Assembly: GCA_937907455.1 (NCBI GenBank) | Contig: CALESQ010000082.1 | Location: 1 to 64,000 of the forward strand | Origin: an uncultured Caldilineales bacterium | Lineage (GTDB): Bacteria; Chloroflexota; Anaerolineae; JAAEKA01 | Direction: 5' to 3' | DNA length: 64,000 nt | Shown here: one piece after another, positions 7,792-16,106 of the stretch | Position numbering within the stretch: position 1 is the stretch's first letter | How the letters are laid out: the number at the start of each line of letters is the position of its first letter | Notes under the pieces: model-generated | The model's input: only the letters and a program-made list of their open reading frames with translations | The model's database searches: none | What the model was told of the DNA's origin: nothing | Program-made: the position numbers and the translations under genes

Positions 7792-9324
7792 CTATTTGCG
7801 CAGCAGAGGGGCCAGGTCGGCGCGGCCCAGCAACAGCGCAAAAGCCCCATACACGGCCATGCCCAAAACCATGCCCACCCCCACAACCAGATAAGGCGAC
7901 CAGACTGCGGCCACGCGCAGCCACAGCACCAAAGCCGCGGCCATCACCAGCGTGCCAGGCAGCGCGCGGGCCAGGCTGCGGGCCAGTTGGCGGCCGCCCA
8001 CACCCAACAGCCGCGGCCGCAGCAAGACCAACAGCACCAGCGTTTCCAGCGAGGTGGCCACGGTGTTAGCCAGCGCCAGGCCACCAAAGGACAGTGGGCC
8101 GATCAACAGCAGCGAAAGCAGCAGATTGATGCCCATCGCAGCTACACCAATTTTCACCGGGGTCCAAGTATCGTGCAGTGCGTAGAAGGCGCGGGTCACC
8201 ACTTCCAGCAAGCTATGAGCCATCAAACCAAAGGCGTAGAAGGCCAACGCGTAGGCGGTCATAGTAGTCGAAGCTGCGGTGAACTCGCCGCGCTGCAAGG
8301 CGGCCTGAATGACAGGCGTGCGCAGCAAAAACAAACCGGCGGTGGCTGGCAGTGTCAACCAGATCACGGCGCGCAGGGCTGTGTTGAGGGTACTACGCAG
8401 GGCATCGAGCCGGCCTTGTGCCGCCTGCGCCGAGAAGGTGGGGAACAACGCGGTGGCAATGCCCTGCGCGATCACGCCCTGCGGCAGCAGCATCAACAGC
8501 CAGGCATAGTTCAGTGCCGAAATCGGCCCTTCGCCCAGGCGTGAGGCCAGACTGACGTTGACCAAAAAGTTGAGCTGCACCGCGGCCAGGCCCAACACGC
8601 GCGGCCCCATCAAGCGGATCACCTCACGCACGTCGGGGTTTGCCAGGCCCAGGGTAGGCGTGTAGCGCGGCTTGCGCCGCAGCAACACAGGTAACTGCAC
8701 CAGCAAGTGAGCCAGCGCACCGGCCACCACGCCCCATGCCAGACCATAGACGCCAAAATGCGGCACCAAAAACCATGCGCCAAGCAAAATCAGCAGGTTG
8801 TAGAGCAGTGGCGCCAGCGCGGGAGCCAAAAAATGCTGAAAGCTGTTGAGCATGCCCATCACCAGGCCGCTGACGCCAAAGATAATCGGCGCCAACAGCA
8901 TGATAGTCATCAACTGGGCGGTTAGGGCTTGTTGCTGCGGGCTGAAGCCAGGGGCTATGAGATGCGTCACCAACGGGCGCGCCAGCACAGCGGCCAGAAA
9001 CGCCAGCGCAGTAGTGACCAGCAACATCAGGGTGGTCACGGCGCTGGCCAGTCGCCACGCATCGGCGTGCGTGGGGTCATCGCTATGTGCCAGCCGCGCG
9101 GTGAAGGTGGGGATGAAGGCGGAACCAAGCGCACCACCCGCCACAAGGTAGAAGATCAAATCGGGGACACGGAAGGCGGCCAGGTAGGTATCCAACTCGG
9201 CGCCGGTGCCAAGACGCGCGCCGATCACGGCCTCGCGCAGCAGGCCCAGCACGCGACTAGCGGCAAAGAGCAACGATACCAACCCAGCCGAACGGGCAAT
9301 CTGACGGCGAGAGGCGATGGTCAT
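7792..9324 (-). CDS. murJ: Lipid II flippase MurJ (MOP superfamily)
   Basis: A 510-residue polytopic protein with about 14 hydrophobic segments. It moves lipid II across the inner membrane for peptidoglycan synthesis. The N-terminal SRVLGLLREAVIGARLGTG and SAFIPTF motifs are diagnostic of MurJ. The start overlaps the stop of the upstream M20 peptidase gene by 4 bp (ATGA), so it is translated from the creatininase-M20-murJ operon. Confidence 0.93.
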   Translation of the reverse strand: MTIASRRQIARSAGLVSLLFAASRVLGLLREAVIGARLGTGAELDTYLAAFRVPDLIFYLVAGGALGSAFIPTFTARLAHSDDPTHADAWRLASAVTTLMLLVTTALAFLAAVLARPLVTHLIAPGFSPQQQALTAQLMTIMLLAPIIFGVSGLVMGMLNSFQHFLAPALAPLLYNLLILLGAWFLVPHFGVYGLAWGVVAGALAHLLVQLPVLLRRKPRYTPTLGLANPDVREVIRLMGPRVLGLAAVQLNFLVNVSLASRLGEGPISALNYAWLLMLLPQGVIAQGIATALFPTFSAQAAQGRLDALRSTLNTALRAVIWLTLPATAGLFLLRTPVIQAALQRGEFTAASTTMTAYALAFYAFGLMAHSLLEVVTRAFYALHDTWTPVKIGVAAMGINLLLSLLLIGPLSFGGLALANTVATSLETLVLLVLLRPRLLGVGGRQLARSLARALPGTLVMAAALVLWLRVAAVWSPYLVVGVGMVLGMAVYGAFALLLGRADLAPLLRK

Positions 9325-10496
9325 AGCTGGGCCAACTCGCCGCGCACGAAGCGCAGAGCGGTTTCAGCCAGAATCGCCGTGCCGATAGGCAAGGCATCCT
9401 CATCCAGATTGAAGTCGGCGGTGTGCAGGTATTGTGGCGGGCCATCGGGGCGCTGCACCCCCAGCTTGAACATGGCCCCGGGGGCGCGCTGCGCCATGAA
9501 AGCAAAATCCTCGGCACCCATGCTGGCTTCGGCAGGGCCGACATGCTCCGCGCCCAGCTCGGCCGTGGCTACATCGTGCAGCCAGGCCGCCGCGGCAGGA
9601 TCGTTGTAGAGAGGCGGATAGCCGCGCTCGATCTCCAAACGATAGTCACCGCCAAAACTGCGGGTAAGGCTGAAGGCACGTTCTACATCGCTGATGAGCT
9701 GCTCACGCACACCGGCATCAAAGCTGCGCAGCGTGCCCAGCAGCTCCACTACATCGGGGATGACGTTGTCGGCTGCACCGCCCTGCACCTTGCCCACGGT
9801 GACTACGCAGGGCAGGGTGGGGCCGATGCGCCGCGAGGGAATGGCGTAGAGTGCGGCAAGTACCTGACTGGTCAGCCAAATTGGGTCAACGGTGTGATGC
9901 GGATAAGCGCCGTGACCACCGCGACCCAGCACGAAGCCGCGAAAATTATCTACTGCGGCCTGCATCCAGCCGCTGCTGATCTCGATCTGACCGGTGGGGA
10001 TCACCCCGCTGACGTGGAGGGCGATGACGGCATCTACGCCGTTCAGCGCGCCGTCTTCGATCATGCGCGGCGCGCCGCTGATGCCTTGATCATAGCCGCC
10101 TTCTTCGGAGGGCTGAAAGAGCAGGCGCACCTGGCCGGGAACCTGGTGTCGGTTGAGCAGGGCTGCTACGCCCAGCAACATGGCGGTGTGGGCATCGTGA
10201 CCACAGGCGTGCATCTTGCCAGCGGTTTGCGAGGCGAAGGGCAGACCGGTTTGTTCGTGGATGGGTAGGGCATCCATATCGGCGCGCACGCCGATCACCG
10301 GGCCATTGCCATCGCCCAGCGTGGCGACAATGCCACTTTTGCCCACCCCGCGACGATACTCTACGCCCATAGCGGCGAGCGCGTCGCTGACCTGTGCGGT
10401 GGTGCGGGGCAGGTCAAAGCCCAGCTCCGGCCATTGGTGCAGCGTGCGCCGCCACGCAATCAACTGATCTTTGAGTGTTTGTGCTTCGGTTAGCAT
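9321..10496 (-). CDS. M20-family amidohydrolase (hippurate/indole-acetyl-amino-acid hydrolase type)
   Basis: A 391-residue zinc amidohydrolase. Metal and catalytic residues are visible in GVRADMDALPI, MHACGHDAHTAML and FQPSEEGGYDQG, followed by the inserted dimerisation domain (GRGGHGAYPHHTVDPI) and the C-terminal MGAEDFAFM. The family hydrolyses N-acyl or N-carbamoyl amino acids; the substrate is not evident. It sits between a creatininase-like gene (18 bp upstream) and murJ (4-bp overlap). Confidence 0.9.
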   Translation of the reverse strand: MLTEAQTLKDQLIAWRRTLHQWPELGFDLPRTTAQVSDALAAMGVEYRRGVGKSGIVATLGDGNGPVIGVRADMDALPIHEQTGLPFASQTAGKMHACGHDAHTAMLLGVAALLNRHQVPGQVRLLFQPSEEGGYDQGISGAPRMIEDGALNGVDAVIALHVSGVIPTGQIEISSGWMQAAVDNFRGFVLGRGGHGAYPHHTVDPIWLTSQVLAALYAIPSRRIGPTLPCVVTVGKVQGGAADNVIPDVVELLGTLRSFDAGVREQLISDVERAFSLTRSFGGDYRLEIERGYPPLYNDPAAAAWLHDVATAELGAEHVGPAEASMGAEDFAFMAQRAPGAMFKLGVQRPDGPPQYLHTADFNLDEDALPIGTAILAETALRFVRGELAQL

Positions 10497-10514
10497 AGGA
10501 GGTTCCTGAGAGGT

Positions 10515-11720
10515 TTAAGGGTTAAGTGGGAAAGGCGGGAAGTGGTGGCTGGTTGCGCTATGCCGGGCTTGATCCTGCACCCTGCCGCTTTCAGAGCGCC
10601 AGGTGCGGTGCAGATGACGCAAGGTGTGTTGTTCACGGATCTCACGCACACGGTCAAGCTTTTCTTCCACCGCAGCTTCCAGCCAAAGGCGGCCTTTTGC
10701 GGCTGTACCCAGGCGGCCATCGCCGTAGATGCCGCTGATGGTGTCGTCGCTCCACGGTGGGTTGGCGATGAGGCTGCCGCTTTCGATCCAATCCATGAAG
10801 TATTCGGGCGTGCTGATGAAGTCGGTTTCGGTGGTAGCCCGCGCCATGTGAACCAGATCGGGGCGCAGATGCAGCATGTAGCTGGTTTCCAGCTCGCCGC
10901 CGTGGCCCATGCCGCCGATGGCGGTCTCACGGTAGCGGCCAAGCGCAGGGCCGGTGGTGTGCAACCACTCGGTGGCGATGAAGCGCAGGGGATGCGCCTC
11001 ACCGGCCAGCTTTACTACGTTGACCAGAAAAGAATGGTTGCCACCGTGGCCGTTGGAGAAGTAGAGCGTCTCGGCGCCGAGTGCGGCCAGTCGGGTGGTT
11101 ACGGCCAGCAAAAAGTCCTCGAAGACGCGACCACCCAGGTTGAGCGTGCCGGGGAATTGCCGCGTGTGGGTGCTGACACCATAAGGCCAGGCGGGCAGGC
11201 AGCATACCTCGGCGGGCGCACGCCGGGCCAGGCCGTCGGCGATGGCCTGCACAATCACCGTATCGGTACTCAACGGCAGGTGATGGCCGTGCTGTTCGGT
11301 GTGGCCGGTGCTGATCACCACCACGCGGCGAGTCAGATCAGCGGGCCAGGGTGAACAGGGGGCAGGCTCAAACGGGGCAGTTACCACCGGCCAGCCCGTC
11401 GGGCGCACGGGGTCGGCCATGCCGGCGGGAGTCAACAACCAGATTTGGCGGAAGCCCTGGCTGAGCAGCTCACCAGCGATGCCGCGCAGCACGCGCCGCC
11501 ACAGTGTTGATGGCACGGTGAGGGCAGCCAGGGGGTTGCTATCGGTGCGGGCAAAGCCATAGGGCATAGCGGGCAACAGACACAGCGCCTGTGGGTGAGG
11601 CAGCCCGGCCAGGGCGTGCAGATCGTATGTTCCCAGGCCGAGGGGAATCAGCATGGGAAGGGTGCGGGGCAACTCGGCCACTTCGGGCCAGGTCAGGTCG
11701 GCGTAGGAGATGATGCGCAT
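10515..11720 (-). CDS. Creatininase-family protein with degenerate N-terminal duplicate domain
   Basis: A 401-residue protein. The second half, from about residue 125, is a complete creatininase domain: STGHTEQHGHHLPLSTDT (metal ligands E, H, D), LPAWPYGVSTHTRQFPGT, FSNGHGGNHSF and GHGGELETSYML. The first ~110 residues repeat the same fold in decayed form: LPMLIPLGLGTYDLHALAG and LPAMPYGFARTDSNPLAA align with the second copy but lack its metal ligands. Family members hydrolyse cyclic amides. The ATG at 11720 (MRIISYADLTWPEV) fits better than the upstream one. It heads the operon with the M20 peptidase and murJ. Confidence 0.82.
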   Translation of the reverse strand: MRIISYADLTWPEVAELPRTLPMLIPLGLGTYDLHALAGLPHPQALCLLPAMPYGFARTDSNPLAALTVPSTLWRRVLRGIAGELLSQGFRQIWLLTPAGMADPVRPTGWPVVTAPFEPAPCSPWPADLTRRVVVISTGHTEQHGHHLPLSTDTVIVQAIADGLARRAPAEVCCLPAWPYGVSTHTRQFPGTLNLGGRVFEDFLLAVTTRLAALGAETLYFSNGHGGNHSFLVNVVKLAGEAHPLRFIATEWLHTTGPALGRYRETAIGGMGHGGELETSYMLHLRPDLVHMARATTETDFISTPEYFMDWIESGSLIANPPWSDDTISGIYGDGRLGTAAKGRLWLEAAVEEKLDRVREIREQHTLRHLHRTWRSESGRVQDQARHSATSHHFPPFPLNP

Positions 11721-11741
11721 AAGAGCAAAGCCCAAACAAAC

Positions 11742-11773
11742 AATGTCGGCGGATCGTATGATCCGCCGACATT
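11742..11773 (-). terminator. Perfect 14-bp hairpin between genes
   Basis: AATGTCGGCGGATC and GATCCGCCGACATT form a perfect 14-bp stem with a 4-nt loop. On the minus strand it is followed by a T/G-rich stretch (TTGTTTG). It lies after the 11866-12315 gene and just before the creatininase-like gene, so it most likely ends the upstream transcript. Confidence 0.7.
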
Positions 11774-11865
11774 ATACACTGACAGGGCTGGAAGAAGCCA
11801 GAGCCGCCATTGCAATCGCATGGAGTCGCAAAACTCGCTTTGCGACTCCGCGGCGCCTGTCTTTG

Positions 11866-12315
11866 CTAGCTTTGCGATTCCGGTGCGCCTGCGGGTGAGG
11901 GGCGAGGCTTGGGGCCGCGCATGCGCCGGAACAGCCAGCGGATCACGATAACCGCTGCAGTGACTGCGGCAATGATGATCACGTTGCGCAGCAGACCCAT
12001 CAGGCCGCGGCCGATGTCTATGCGGCCCTCGCCGCCGCGCTCGCTGCCTTCAAAGTTGCCGTTCGGCGCAAAACCCTCCGAAGGCTGGCCGGACTCAAAC
12101 TGCTGCATCTGCTGCGGCGTCAAATTGGTGGGTGGGCGATGGCGGCCACGACCGGCGAATCCTGCGCCGTCAGGGCCAAAGCCGGGGTCGTCCATGCCAG
12201 CAGGGATGCCAATGGCGTTGGCAACCGAAGGATTCTTCTGCACCAGTTCATACGCTCCCAGCGAGACCAGACAGAAGATCAACAACACGATGAGATAACG
12301 AACTGCGGTTTTCAT
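11866..12315 (-). CDS. Membrane-anchored hypothetical protein
   Basis: A 149-residue protein with a hydrophobic N-terminal segment (YLIVLLIFCLVSLGAYEL), a low-complexity Gly/Pro/Asn-rich middle, a second membrane helix (NVIIIAAVTAAVIVIRWLF) near residues 108-127, and a basic proline-rich tail. I do not recognise the family. It follows the DUF4405 gene by 21 bp on the same strand, which suggests a two-gene operon at the membrane. Confidence 0.6.
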   Translation of the reverse strand: MKTAVRYLIVLLIFCLVSLGAYELVQKNPSVANAIGIPAGMDDPGFGPDGAGFAGRGRHRPPTNLTPQQMQQFESGQPSEGFAPNGNFEGSERGGEGRIDIGRGLMGLLRNVIIIAAVTAAVIVIRWLFRRMRGPKPRPSPAGAPESQS

Positions 12316-12336
12316 AGCTTGGTTCCTGGGTGCGGC

Positions 12337-12846
12337 TCAGGCGTTGTCGCGATGAGCAGTGATCGGTGCGGGTTGAAGCCGTTGTGACGACACCTTGCGC
12401 CGTATGGGCCGCACGATGAAGCGGGTGATGGCGCTGACGATCCACTTCCAATGCAGCGCAAAGTGAACAGCCAGGGCGAAAACGCTGATGTTGGCCGACC
12501 AACTGTGAATAAAGCGCCAGCTCGCTTCGGCCTCAAGCTGCAAACCGAGTACAGGCAACACGCTACGCGAAATGGCAATGCCGCTGACCATCACCAGCAC
12601 AAAGGCGATAAAGAACACAATGTCTACCACAAAATCCAGTCGTGAGGCATGAAACAGCTTATGGAAGAAGCGCTTGCCTACCTGCACCACCCAATCCCAA
12701 TGGGCAGCAAGGTGTAAAACAATGACCAGGGTCAGCGCGATACTGAGCCATTCATGAATCGGTATGCCGGTGAGACGAATTTCGTAGGCTATCAGAAAGC
12801 TGATGAAAATCAAGATGTCTATCCAAAGGTTGGTTTTCGTGGACAT
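12337..12846 (-). CDS. DUF4405-type membrane protein (cytochrome b-like helices)
   Basis: A 169-residue protein with four hydrophobic helices and membrane-embedded histidines (GIPIHEWLS, IVLHLAAHWDW, FIHSWSA, AVHFALHWKW). The paired H...H spacing resembles haem-binding b-type cytochrome helices and the DUF4405 family. Haem binding is inferred, not shown. It is first in a pair with the downstream two-helix protein. Confidence 0.7.
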   Translation of the reverse strand: MSTKTNLWIDILIFISFLIAYEIRLTGIPIHEWLSIALTLVIVLHLAAHWDWVVQVGKRFFHKLFHASRLDFVVDIVFFIAFVLVMVSGIAISRSVLPVLGLQLEAEASWRFIHSWSANISVFALAVHFALHWKWIVSAITRFIVRPIRRKVSSQRLQPAPITAHRDNA

Positions 12847-12950
12847 GGATACCTCAATGCAAAATTACGAATCAGAGAACAGTTCAAGTATAGCGGTAAA
12901 TTGTTCAAAAAATATGAAGAAAGCGTAAAAACATAGTGATGGTTTAAATG

Positions 12951-12978
12951 TTACTGATCAAAGCGATGCGGATATAAT
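12951..12978 (+). promoter_or_regulatory. Possible dcd promoter
   Basis: A perfect -10 TATAAT at 12973-12978 is preceded at a 16-nt spacing by a weak -35 TTACTG (3 of 6 matches). It would give a leader of about 80 nt before dcd. Only the -10 is convincing. Confidence 0.35.
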
Positions 12979-13064
12979 AAGTAAGGTTTAAGGGGCGCGC
13001 AGCAGGCAGGTCATTCTGTCACCTTATCCCCTTGTCATCCACTCTTATTCTCTCAGGAGACTCT

Positions 13065-13622
13065 ATGTCTATCAAACCGGATCATTGGATTCGCCGCATG
13101 GCGCTGGAACACGGCATGATCGAGCCGTTTGTGGATGGGCAGGTGCGCGAGGGCGTTATTTCCTATGGCTTGAGCAGCTATGGCTATGACATCCGCATCG
13201 CCAACGAATTTCGCATTTTCACCCCCGGCCTGGGCGACCTGACGGTGGTAGACCCCAAGCGCTTCGATACGCGTTCGATGGTTGAGTTCAAGGGCGATAC
13301 CTGTATCATCCCGCCCAATTCCTTCGTGCTGGCGCGGACTATAGAATACTTCCGCATCCCGCGCAACGTGCTGACCGTGTGCGTGGGAAAATCAACGTAC
13401 GCGCGTTGCGGTTTGATCGTCAATGTGACCCCGTTCGAACCGTGCTGGGAGGGTTACGTTACGTTGGAGGTCTCGAATACCACGCCGCTGCCAGCCAGAA
13501 TCTATGCCAATGAGGGTATTGCGCAGGTGCTGTTTTTTGAGGGCGATCCGCCTGACTTTTCCTATGCCGACAAGAAGGGCAAGTACCAGGGGCAAATCGG
13601 CATTACCCTGCCCAAGCTATAA
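13065..13622 (+). CDS. dcd: dCTP deaminase
   Basis: A 185-residue protein that deaminates dCTP to dUTP in thymidylate supply. Visible motifs are SYGLSSYGYDIRIANEF, FVLARTIEYFRIPRNV, GKSTYARCGLIVNVTPFEP and YVTLEVSNTTPLP, whose Glu corresponds to the catalytic glutamate, then GKYQGQ at the C-terminus. The ATG at 13065 is chosen because AGGAGA lies 4 nt before it and MSIKPDHWIRRMA is the family start. An in-frame upstream codon at 13032 lacks a binding site. Confidence 0.93.
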   Translation: MSIKPDHWIRRMALEHGMIEPFVDGQVREGVISYGLSSYGYDIRIANEFRIFTPGLGDLTVVDPKRFDTRSMVEFKGDTCIIPPNSFVLARTIEYFRIPRNVLTVCVGKSTYARCGLIVNVTPFEPCWEGYVTLEVSNTTPLPARIYANEGIAQVLFFEGDPPDFSYADKKGKYQGQIGITLPKL

Positions 13623-13672
13623 GCACCGTCCATTTAAGCCACAACGCGCGACAACCTTCTGCAAGCGCTCTT

Positions 13673-14932
13673 ATGAAATCGTCTGCGACTAACTCTACCC
13701 CAAGCCTGCGCACGTTGCCGCGCAACGTGTGGGTGGTGACAGCCACCAGCTTTCTCACCGACATCTCCAGCGAGATGCTGGTTTACCTGATTCCGCTGTT
13801 TTTGTCCACGGTGCTGGGTGTGCGCCTCAGCGTAGTCGGACTGATTGATGGCATAGCAGAAACTACTGCCAGCCTGGTAAAGGTCTTTTCCGGTTGGTTT
13901 AGCGACCGACTGGGCCGACGCAAGTGGCTGACGGTGGCAGGCTACAGCCTGTCTGCCCTGGCCAAGCCGCTGTTTGCCGTGGCTAACTCGTGGGCCGCGG
14001 TGCTGGCAATCCGCTTCACCGACCGGTTGGGCAAGGGCATCCGCACCGCGCCGCGCGATGCACTGGTAGCTGACAGCATTGATGAGCAGCATCGTGGGCT
14101 GGCTTTTGGCCTACACCGCGCCGGCGACACGGCAGGAGCGATGATTGGCCTGCTGCTGGCCCTGGCTGTCGTGCTTGCGATGCAAGGCCACGAACTGACA
14201 CTGGAGCGAAGTACGTTCCGCACCATTGCGCTGCTCAGCATTATTCCTGCGGCGCTGGCAGTGCTGGTGCTTGTTGTGGGTGCCCGCGATGTGGCGGTTG
14301 TCTCGCAGCGCGAACGGCCACGTCTCTCGCTGGCCGGCTTTGATGGCCGCTTCAAGCGCCTGCTGCTGGTGATGGTGCTGTTCACGCTGGGCAATTCATC
14401 CGATGCGTTTTTGGTGCTGCGTGCCCAAAGCCTGGGGGTGAGCCTGCCTGCGGTGCTGGGGATGCTGGCGCTGTTTAACCTGCTCTACGCGCTGGTATCC
14501 GGTCCCGCGGGCGCGCTCTCCGACCGCATAGGCCGACGACGGTTGATTGCGAGCGGTTGGTTGTTTTACGTGCTGATCTACCTGGGTTTTGCCAAAGCCC
14601 AGGCTGCCTGGCAACTCTGGGGGCTGTTTGCGGCTTATGGCCTGTACTATGCGCTGACAGAAGGCTCGGCTAAGGCGCTGGTAGCTGATGTGGTTACGCC
14701 AGCCCAACGCGGCAGCGCCTATGGCCTGTTCAACGGCGCAATTGGCTTGGCGGCGCTGCCTGCCAGCCTGTTGGCCGGCCTGCTGTGGCAGGGAGCCGGT
14801 GGCTGGAACGGCTTCGGACCGGCTGCGCCCTTTATCTTCGGTGCCGGCATGGCGTTGCTGGCGGTAGCCCTGCTGCTGTGGTGGATGCCGCGAAATGATG
14901 GCTGGGCAGACACGCCGCGCGGCCAACTGTGA
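13673..14932 (+). CDS. Major facilitator superfamily transporter
   Basis: A 419-residue protein with about 12 membrane helices. Loop 2-3 has the MFS motif GWFSDRLGRRKWL and the second half repeats it (GALSDRIGRRRL). RFTDRLGKGIRTAPRDALVADS and RGLAFGLHRAGDTAGA are characteristic of a broadly distributed MFS subgroup without a firmly known substrate. Start ATG at 13673, 50 bp after dcd; co-transcription with dcd is possible. Confidence 0.85.
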   Translation: MKSSATNSTPSLRTLPRNVWVVTATSFLTDISSEMLVYLIPLFLSTVLGVRLSVVGLIDGIAETTASLVKVFSGWFSDRLGRRKWLTVAGYSLSALAKPLFAVANSWAAVLAIRFTDRLGKGIRTAPRDALVADSIDEQHRGLAFGLHRAGDTAGAMIGLLLALAVVLAMQGHELTLERSTFRTIALLSIIPAALAVLVLVVGARDVAVVSQRERPRLSLAGFDGRFKRLLLVMVLFTLGNSSDAFLVLRAQSLGVSLPAVLGMLALFNLLYALVSGPAGALSDRIGRRRLIASGWLFYVLIYLGFAKAQAAWQLWGLFAAYGLYYALTEGSAKALVADVVTPAQRGSAYGLFNGAIGLAALPASLLAGLLWQGAGGWNGFGPAAPFIFGAGMALLAVALLLWWMPRNDGWADTPRGQL

Positions 14933-14964
14933 GACGTATAGCGGGATGAAATAGCCGCTCAATA

Positions 14965-15014
14965 ACAAGGCGGCTGAACTCTGCGTGTTACCACGGTGAG
15001 TTCAGCCGCCTTGT
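14965..15014. terminator. Bidirectional terminator-like inverted repeat
   Basis: ACAAGGCGGCTGAACTC (14965-14981) is exactly repeated in reverse complement at 14998-15014 with a 16-nt loop. It sits between the convergent MFS and DinB-like genes. There is no strong T-run. The long perfect stem at a convergent junction suggests transcription termination in both directions. Confidence 0.65.
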
Positions 15015-15057
15015 CGCGTTGACAACACGCCGCTGCATTGGCTGTTATGCGGGGTGA

Positions 15058-15513
15058 TCAGCGCAGCTTCTTCGCCTCCAGGTTGGCGTGCAGGTTGAGA
15101 TAGCGCAGCCAAACGCGCAGATGCAGCGGGCCAAACTGATTGTGCGCTACTTTAACATCCTGCATCAGCGCCGTGGCGAGCTGGCGGGTCAGTGCCACCG
15201 TTTCGCTGCGGGTGGTGGTAAAGGCAGTTTGCAGCGCCAGCCAATTTGCCTCACGCGGAGGACGATAGCCGTCGTATTCATCACGCAGCAACGGCGCGCC
15301 CAGCGCCACGCGCAACCGGCTTTGCCCCCAGCGTTCAATGCCGATGATGTGGCTTAGCAAGGCACAATTGTGCGGCGAGTCTTTGGCCGCGGCAAAGGTG
15401 CGCTCCAGCGTGCGACCGGACAGCTCCAGTTGCTGCGCGATTTGCTCGGCGCTAAGACCGTTAAAGGGGCGACTGAGAAAAGTATTAACCAGTGCGCTAC
15501 GTACACTCATCAT
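15058..15513 (-). CDS. DinB-family protein
   Basis: A 151-residue four-helix-bundle protein. LSHIIGIERWGQSRLR, DEYDGYRPPREANWLAL, VAHNQFGPLHLRVWLRYLNLHANLE show the DinB-like pattern, with histidines in helices 2, 4 and near the C-terminus that could form the metal site. Family members are often thiol-dependent transferases or hydrolases; no substrate can be assigned. sufE lies 28 bp upstream on the same strand. Confidence 0.72.
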   Translation of the reverse strand: MMSVRSALVNTFLSRPFNGLSAEQIAQQLELSGRTLERTFAAAKDSPHNCALLSHIIGIERWGQSRLRVALGAPLLRDEYDGYRPPREANWLALQTAFTTTRSETVALTRQLATALMQDVKVAHNQFGPLHLRVWLRYLNLHANLEAKKLR

Positions 15514-15541
15514 TTCACCTCAACCAACGGAAGTCGCAGCG

Positions 15542-15991
15542 CTAGCTTTGCGGTTCCGACGACTGTGCCGGCATTTGCAGCGTCAGGCGTTTCATATGCG
15601 CCAAAATCGCGCCAATACCCTTCATGCGTTGCAGGCTGATCACCTGCTGCAAGCCCATCGCCTGAAAGAAATCGGCTGGCACGCCCAGGATTTCCTCGGC
15701 TGTAGAGCCGTTCAGCCCTTCGGCCATCAAGGCAGCATAGCCCCGTACCGTGGGCGCTTCCGGGGGCACATCAAAGAAAAACTCCATCAGGCTATCATGT
15801 TGCTCGGCAGCCACAAACACCGGTGACATGCACTCATGCACCTGATCCATCTCAGCGTGGCCGGCCCAGCGCTCTGGCAGCGGCGGCAGGCTTTGCGCAA
15901 AATCCAGCAGCAAATCCAGCTTTTCACGGCCCTCGGCACTGGCAAATTCATCTACAATCGCTTTCAAGCGAGGGGGAAGAAGCGATGTCAT
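15542..15991 (-). CDS. sufE: SufE-family cysteine desulfuration protein
   Basis: A 149-residue SufE-like sulfur acceptor that takes persulfide from a cysteine desulfurase for Fe-S cluster assembly. LPPLPERW, then VHECMSPVFV with the acceptor cysteine, RGYAALMAEGLNGSTAEEIL and RMKGIGAILAHMK all fit the family. No sufS or other suf gene lies in the window. Confidence 0.9.
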   Translation of the reverse strand: MTSLLPPRLKAIVDEFASAEGREKLDLLLDFAQSLPPLPERWAGHAEMDQVHECMSPVFVAAEQHDSLMEFFFDVPPEAPTVRGYAALMAEGLNGSTAEEILGVPADFFQAMGLQQVISLQRMKGIGAILAHMKRLTLQMPAQSSEPQS

Positions 15992-16106
15992 GGGTAAAGC
16001 CCTTTCTCTGGAGAGAAATTATCGGTAACAGGTAACAAGTAGCCCGTCACTCAGATCGCAACACCCTGGTTGCCGACGCTGTCTCTTCTGAGTTACGAAT
16101 TACGAG

